DNA of 11,562 nucleotides. Source: Alphaproteobacteria bacterium (lineage in GTDB: Bacteria > Pseudomonadota > Alphaproteobacteria > Rhizobiales > Hyphomicrobiaceae). The notes beneath the pieces are model-generated. The model made no database searches. It had not been told where the DNA came from and saw nothing but the letters and a program-made list of their open reading frames with translations. The stretch covers positions 1 through 11,562 of the forward strand of contig JAJRRE010000024.1 of the NCBI GenBank assembly GCA_024279745.1, read 5' to 3'. The translations under genes were made by a program, and so were the position numbers. Below, one piece after another: positions 7,954 to 11,562 of this stretch. Each line of letters begins with the position of its first letter. Within the stretch, counting starts at the first letter, position 1.

Positions 7954-7996
7954 CGCGTTCGGCAGCCCGCCGTCATGACCAGAATTTGAGGCTAAT

Positions 7997-9043
7997 ATGA
8001 GACGTCTTACCCTGTTTGTTTTCGCAATCGCCGCTATCATCACCTTCGGCTTAACCAGCGCGAGCTTCACGCCCGATGCGCAGGCCGCCAAACGCGGCAA
8101 GGTCATTGGCGGGCTCGCCCATCAGATGCCCGGCTGGTTCAAGGAGAGCTTTCTCGATCTGGCCGAGGACGCTCAGGAGGCCGATGAGGCGGGCAAGCAT
8201 GTCATCATGTTCATGAGCCTGAATGGCTGTCCCTATTGCACCAAAATGCTCAACAAGGTGTTTGAAGGCGACAAGGCGTTCATCACCAGACATTTCGATT
8301 CCATTGGGATAAATATCAAAGGCGCGCGCATGATCACCCCGCCCGGCGGCGAGGAAATGAGCGAGAAGATGTATGCCCAAAGCCAGCGCGTGATCGGCAC
8401 ACCAACAATTTTGTTCCTGGATGCCAAGGGCAAACAGATCTACCGCATCAATGGCTATTGGAACCCGGTTATGTTCCGCCACGCGCTGGAATATGTGCAA
8501 ACGAAGTCTTATAAGACCATGAAATTTTTTGCCTTCATGAAGGCCAAAGCAAAAGGCCCGATTTATAGTTTCCGCGCCCATCCAATGCTGAGCAAGGTTA
8601 CAGATTTCAGCAAGCAGAGCAAACCGGTTGCGGTCCTGTTTGAAGACAAGAACTGCACCGCCTGCGCCAAGCTGCATGACAAAATGCTCAGCCGCGCCGA
8701 CATTAAAAAAGAACTGAGCGCTTTCACCTTCACCCGCCTCGATGCTTATTCCAAAGAACCGATCATTGGTATTGACGGCAATAAAACCACGGGCGATGCC
8801 TGGGCGCGCAAACTTAATTTGGGGGCCAGCCCGACCATCGTGGTGTTTGATGAGGGCAAGGAGCGCCAACGCATCAGTGCTGAATTATATGCGTTTCATT
8901 TCCAGTATGCGCTGCGTTATGTCAGCTCAAAAAGCTATAAGACCCACCCCAACTGGATCAAATATCTGGGTGAGCAACAAGAGCGCATCTTGAAAACCGG
9001 CAAGAATATCGACATTGGCGAGCAGCCCGCCGCCAGCCAGTAG
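7997..9043 (+). CDS. Exported protein with two tandem thioredoxin folds
   Basis: Length is 348 residues. The N-terminus MRRLTLFVFAIAAIITFGL, ending near AQA at 28-30, is a typical signal peptide, so the protein is likely periplasmic. The first thioredoxin-like domain (about 40-170) has the redox motif CPYC at 78-81 and a cis-proline loop GTPT with Pro136. The second (about 205-320) has CTAC at 220-223 and a cis-proline loop ASPT with Pro279. Each domain ends in a similar stretch, ALEYVQTKSYKT and ALRYVSSKSYKT, which indicates an internal duplication. Both cysteine pairs are intact, so a thiol-disulfide exchange role (oxidase, reductase or isomerase partner) is reasonable. SoxW-like proteins are among the possible relatives, but no sulfur-oxidation gene is nearby. 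GAGG 5 bases before the ATG supports the start. The gene stands alone on its strand and converges with the GH3 gene. The partner and substrate are unknown. Confidence 0.88.
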   Translation: MRRLTLFVFAIAAIITFGLTSASFTPDAQAAKRGKVIGGLAHQMPGWFKESFLDLAEDAQEADEAGKHVIMFMSLNGCPYCTKMLNKVFEGDKAFITRHFDSIGINIKGARMITPPGGEEMSEKMYAQSQRVIGTPTILFLDAKGKQIYRINGYWNPVMFRHALEYVQTKSYKTMKFFAFMKAKAKGPIYSFRAHPMLSKVTDFSKQSKPVAVLFEDKNCTACAKLHDKMLSRADIKKELSAFTFTRLDAYSKEPIIGIDGNKTTGDAWARKLNLGASPTIVVFDEGKERQRISAELYAFHFQYALRYVSSKSYKTHPNWIKYLGEQQERILKTGKNIDIGEQPAASQ

Positions 9044-9056
9044 CCAGCTTACTGGC
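9036..9056 (+). terminator. Hairpin over the stop codon of the thioredoxin gene, possible terminator
   Basis: GCCAGTA (9036-9042) and TACTGGC (9050-9056) form a perfect 7-bp stem with a 7-base loop. It overlaps the last codons and the TAG stop at 9041-9043. No T-tract follows (CAGCTTGTTGG), so it is not a classical intrinsic terminator. It could limit read-through toward the convergent gene or protect the 3' end. Confidence 0.25.
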
Positions 9057-9132
9057 CAGCTTGTTGGACTGCTCGACGATTCGGCGCGGCAGTTGGGTTA
9101 AACTGTAGAGGCGGCTGCTGCGTGGTGCTGCG

Positions 9133-10938
9133 CTAATGCGAACGGGCGGTCGCGGCTGATTGCGGTTGGTTGGCCGCAGCCGTGCCCGAAGCCGGGACCG
9201 GGACCGTATCTGCCAGCGCGATCTGCTCAACCACATCAAACTGCTCGGCCCAGCCCGGCTCACTGATCAATGAGGCGTGTTTATATTGCGTGTCGCCGGT
9301 GCCGCGCTTTGCCATCAGGGCGGCGCTATAGCTGGACCAGCTGCCCGGCACTAAGCGCATAAGTCGCGGCGGGCCGATATATTGGTCATTGCGCTTACCT
9401 GCATACATTACGTTTTGCGCAATTAAACTGGCGTCAAAGCATTTCAAAAACCGCTGAGCCTGATCGCCGCCGTCCAGTCTATCGGCCTCGATCAGCAGCG
9501 CATAATAGGGCGGCTCATGTTCTGGCCGGATCGCGGCGGCTGTAGCCAGGCCCGCGCGCAGCCCCTGCTCATCGAAAGCTGCCCCCACGGCGCTGGTGAT
9601 TTGAAAGGCGCTGATTTTCTCGCCTTCCATGTCCGATGTATCGCCAGCCTTGTGCAAAAATGCCAGCACCGGCGCCTCGCCAACAAAGCCCGTACAGCGT
9701 ACCACATCGCCCAGATCATAACGGTATAGCCCGCTCGATGTGGTCACCAGAATATTATACTGCGCCCCCACATCAAGGTCGGCGCCCTCCAGAGGGACCG
9801 CCTCAGCGCTGCCGTATTCGGCGACCGGAATAAACTCATAATATGAGCCCTCAACGGCGAGCACTCCCTCAGCGCACTCATCCTCCAACGGGATGGTGTG
9901 GCGCCCTTCTGTTGAGGCCAGCCCCAGATCACGCCGGGGCACATCGCCGTAATAGCGGGCCAAATTCTTCGCCCTGTAGCCAACCGTGCCGCCAATCCAG
10001 CAGCCCATCAAGGCAAGCGGCCAATAGTCTTTAGGATACAGCGTTCCGCTGCGCGCTAGAATAGCTTCAAGCTCAGTGGCGCGCGCTACATGAGGAACTT
10101 TCAGCTTCGCCGCTACCAGCTCGCGCATGGACGCGGGTATAGCCAGATCGGCGCGCAATGTGCCGTCATGAATATCGCGGATCAACGCGCTCGCCTCATC
10201 ATTGCCGATTTGCGCCAGACGGATCAGATTGGCCGGGGTCAGTGTGACGATAAACCCAACGCGCTGTGTCATGGCCAGCCGCAAGGTCAAATAATAGCGC
10301 GCCAGCGGATCGGCGATGTCCGACACTTCCATCGGAACCGCATAGAATGACTTGACCACAGCGCTTTGAAACCGCGCCGTCACCGAGCTGGCCATGCCAA
10401 TGGGCAAACCGCTTTGCGAGCGATCCAGCTCCGAGGGGCCCGAAATCTGCAACGTCATCAGCCCTAGTGTTCCAGGATGTTCCGATATCGCTTTGGAGCC
10501 CCAAACGTCCCAGCCATTGCGGTATTCTTTCAGCCAGCTGCGGGTGACCGGGTTAAGCTTCGGCTCGCCCGTTGTGCCGGTCGTGCAGGCAAACGCCAAC
10601 ACCTCCTCCGATGGGGGAAACAGCGCGCCAACATCGCCAGCCGCCACATCTTTAATATAGGGCGCCAGATCTTCATATTGATTGATCGGCACGCGGGCGC
10701 GGAAATCTGCCACGGATTTGATACCGGCAAAATCGTGGTCGCGGCCATAGCGCGTGTCGGCGCAACGTTCCAGTTTGGTGAACAATGTGCGGCGCTGAAC
10801 GGCGCGCGCGTCCTGCAATGCTTTGAGATAGCGCTTCTGACCAATGCCATGGATCGGCAAAACAATCGTGCGGATCAAAGCCGCCGTGACGGCCTCAAAG
10901 GGGGTACGTCTATACTGCATGTCGCAATGGAACCTCAT
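9133..10938 (-). CDS. GH3 auxin-responsive promoter family protein (acyl-adenylating enzyme)
   Basis: GH3 proteins belong to the adenylate-forming ANL superfamily. Plant members activate auxin or jasmonate carboxylates with ATP and join them to amino acids, but most bacterial members have unknown substrates. The 601-residue length is normal. The three nucleotide-binding motifs are visible: TTGTTGEPK (119-127), ASTEGRH (341-347) and YRYDLGD (405-411). KISAFQ at about 443-448, near the N-terminal side of the small C-terminal domain, also fits. The last 25 or so residues are Ala/Pro-rich and probably disordered. The start at 10938 gives an N-terminus with no ribosome site. An in-frame ATG at 10920 has GAGG 12 bases upstream and would remove six residues, so 10920 is a fair alternative. 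The gene is flanked by a convergent thioredoxin gene and divergent groES, so its context does not reveal a pathway. ATP-dependent acyl activation is likely; the product is unknown. Confidence 0.92.
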   Translation of the reverse strand: MRFHCDMQYRRTPFEAVTAALIRTIVLPIHGIGQKRYLKALQDARAVQRRTLFTKLERCADTRYGRDHDFAGIKSVADFRARVPINQYEDLAPYIKDVAAGDVGALFPPSEEVLAFACTTGTTGEPKLNPVTRSWLKEYRNGWDVWGSKAISEHPGTLGLMTLQISGPSELDRSQSGLPIGMASSVTARFQSAVVKSFYAVPMEVSDIADPLARYYLTLRLAMTQRVGFIVTLTPANLIRLAQIGNDEASALIRDIHDGTLRADLAIPASMRELVAAKLKVPHVARATELEAILARSGTLYPKDYWPLALMGCWIGGTVGYRAKNLARYYGDVPRRDLGLASTEGRHTIPLEDECAEGVLAVEGSYYEFIPVAEYGSAEAVPLEGADLDVGAQYNILVTTSSGLYRYDLGDVVRCTGFVGEAPVLAFLHKAGDTSDMEGEKISAFQITSAVGAAFDEQGLRAGLATAAAIRPEHEPPYYALLIEADRLDGGDQAQRFLKCFDASLIAQNVMYAGKRNDQYIGPPRLMRLVPGSWSSYSAALMAKRGTGDTQYKHASLISEPGWAEQFDVVEQIALADTVPVPASGTAAANQPQSAATARSH

Positions 10939-11261
10939 CGCCAGATATTTGGTGCCGCCAAACGGGATAGTAGCGTCAATACGACGGTTACCCAGGTTAT
11001 TGAAGAGGTTCTGCTGGTACTGCTCTATTATTCATTAATTGGTTTACTTAACCCACGCCGATGCTAGGGCCAATTTTCGGGCTAAATTTGGTTTGCCCTG
11101 ATTTACGAGAAATTTGCGGGGCAGCTTTTACGCATTACACCTATCGCGATCTTGCATCAAGCGATGCACCGCCCCATATCAGACCAGCCGATGGCAGATG
11201 CCAATGTGATCTATCACCTTGGGCGGGACCCTAAAAGAATAGAAATTTCAACATATCTTTC
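10939..11261. other. Gene-free region between the GH3 gene and the groES promoter
   Basis: I see no gene here. The part next to 10938 should hold the GH3 promoter, but no convincing boxes are present on the minus strand. One compact inverted repeat stands out: TGCATC/GATGCA around the 4-base loop AAGC (11153-11168). The sequence is more AT-rich near 11010-11050 and again just before the groES promoter. Confidence 0.6.
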
Positions 11262-11291
11262 TTGACAACGCCCTCGTTGTAGGGGTATTAG
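11262..11291 (+). promoter_or_regulatory. groES promoter
   Basis: TTGACA (11262-11267), a perfect -35 box, is followed 18 bases later by TATTAG (11286-11291), which matches four of six -10 bases. Transcription would start near 11298, just before the CIRCE element. CTTGAC is also the -35 core of alphaproteobacterial heat-shock sigma factor RpoH promoters, so dual sigma use is possible. A dyad ACAACG/CGTTGT (11265-11280) overlaps the -35 box and spacer. Confidence 0.7.
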
Positions 11292-11301
11292 GCGAACGTT
11301 G

Positions 11302-11327
11302 TTAGCACTCGCTTGATTGAGTGCTAT
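11302..11327 (+). promoter_or_regulatory. CIRCE operator for the heat-shock repressor HrcA
   Basis: The left arm TTAGCACTC (11302-11310) and right arm GAGTGCTAT (11319-11327) match the CIRCE inverted repeat in 17 of 18 arm positions. The spacer counts as 8 bases, while the family standard is 9. Its place at the predicted transcription start, upstream of groES, is where HrcA represses groESL in many bacteria. Confidence 0.9.
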
Positions 11328-11465
11328 AGTCGCCGGATCCGACAAACTGTCTCGCCGGTTTGCCTGTGCTGAACTAGGGCTGAACCCATCATGACAGTTT
11401 TCAAATGCCGTTCGGCGCCTCTCATACGTTAACCTAACCCAATCTGTTTTGGAGTGAGTAGTCTA

Positions 11466-11562
11466 ATGAAGTTTCGTCCCCTTCACGACCGTGTCGTCGT
11501 AAGCCGTATCGAAAGCGATACAAAAACTGCTGGCGGTATCATTATACCTGAAAGCGCCGCTG
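11466..11562 (+). CDS. groES: Co-chaperonin GroES, N-terminal part (cut by window edge)
   Basis: The first 32 codons are present. They start MKFRPLHDRVVVSRIE and continue through TAGGIIIPESAA, the well-known N-terminal half of the 10-kDa chaperonin including the start of the mobile loop. GroES forms the heptameric lid of GroEL and assists cytosolic protein folding. GGAG at 11451-11454, 11 bases before the ATG, is the ribosome site; the extended GGAGTGAG brings it closer. The leader from the CIRCE element to the ATG is about 140 bases. Control by HrcA through CIRCE, and possibly by RpoH, is expected. groEL would normally follow, outside the window. Confidence 0.97.
   Translation, partial: MKFRPLHDRVVVSRIESDTKTAGGIIIPESAA

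Noticed and set aside
8051..8869. 272-codon minus-strand frame over the thioredoxin gene
   Set aside because: The plus strand has a signal peptide, a ribosome site and two CxxC motifs; this frame is its shadow.
10477..11067. 196-codon plus-strand frame over the GH3 start and beyond
   Set aside because: It is mostly antisense to the GH3 N-terminus, and the overhanging part shows no domain or ribosome site.

Overview
The window reads as ordinary chromosomal DNA of an alphaproteobacterium with moderate GC (estimated by eye, not counted). The reasons are an alphaproteobacterial-looking GroES start, a CIRCE operator at the groES promoter, a glutathione-dependent formaldehyde oxidation pair, and a large membrane protein with the layout of the alphaproteobacterial TipF family. 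I saw no insertion sequence, phage gene, CRISPR array, rRNA or tRNA.

Layout, left to right. At 1-68 (minus) there may be the start of a gene that leaves the window. At 246-3044 (minus) lies a 932-residue protein with two membrane helices, a short coiled coil, a disordered linker of more than 400 residues, and a degenerate C-terminal EAL domain. A gene-free stretch of about 500 bp follows. On the plus strand come an atypical short-chain dehydrogenase (3550-4317), S-(hydroxymethyl)glutathione dehydrogenase (4456-5565) and S-formylglutathione hydrolase (5673-6515). The last two turn the spontaneous glutathione-formaldehyde adduct into formate. At 6556-7779 (minus) is an RtcB-type RNA ligase. Divergent from it at 7997-9043 (plus) is an exported protein with two thioredoxin folds. 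At 9133-10938 (minus) is a bacterial GH3-family acyl-adenylating enzyme. A gene-free stretch of about 530 bp then ends in a promoter, a CIRCE element and the first 32 codons of groES, which runs off the right edge.

The genes do not form one obvious system. Only frmA and fghA clearly work together. The rest look like separate housekeeping or stress genes: RNA repair, periplasmic thiol chemistry, chaperonin, and probably motility or c-di-GMP signalling. I found no convincing undescribed multi-gene system. The best leads are proteins with unusual sequence: the linker-rich EAL protein, the SDR without its catalytic tyrosine, the duplicated thioredoxin protein and the bacterial GH3 enzyme. The groES control region also has an 8-nt CIRCE spacer and an extra dyad over the promoter.
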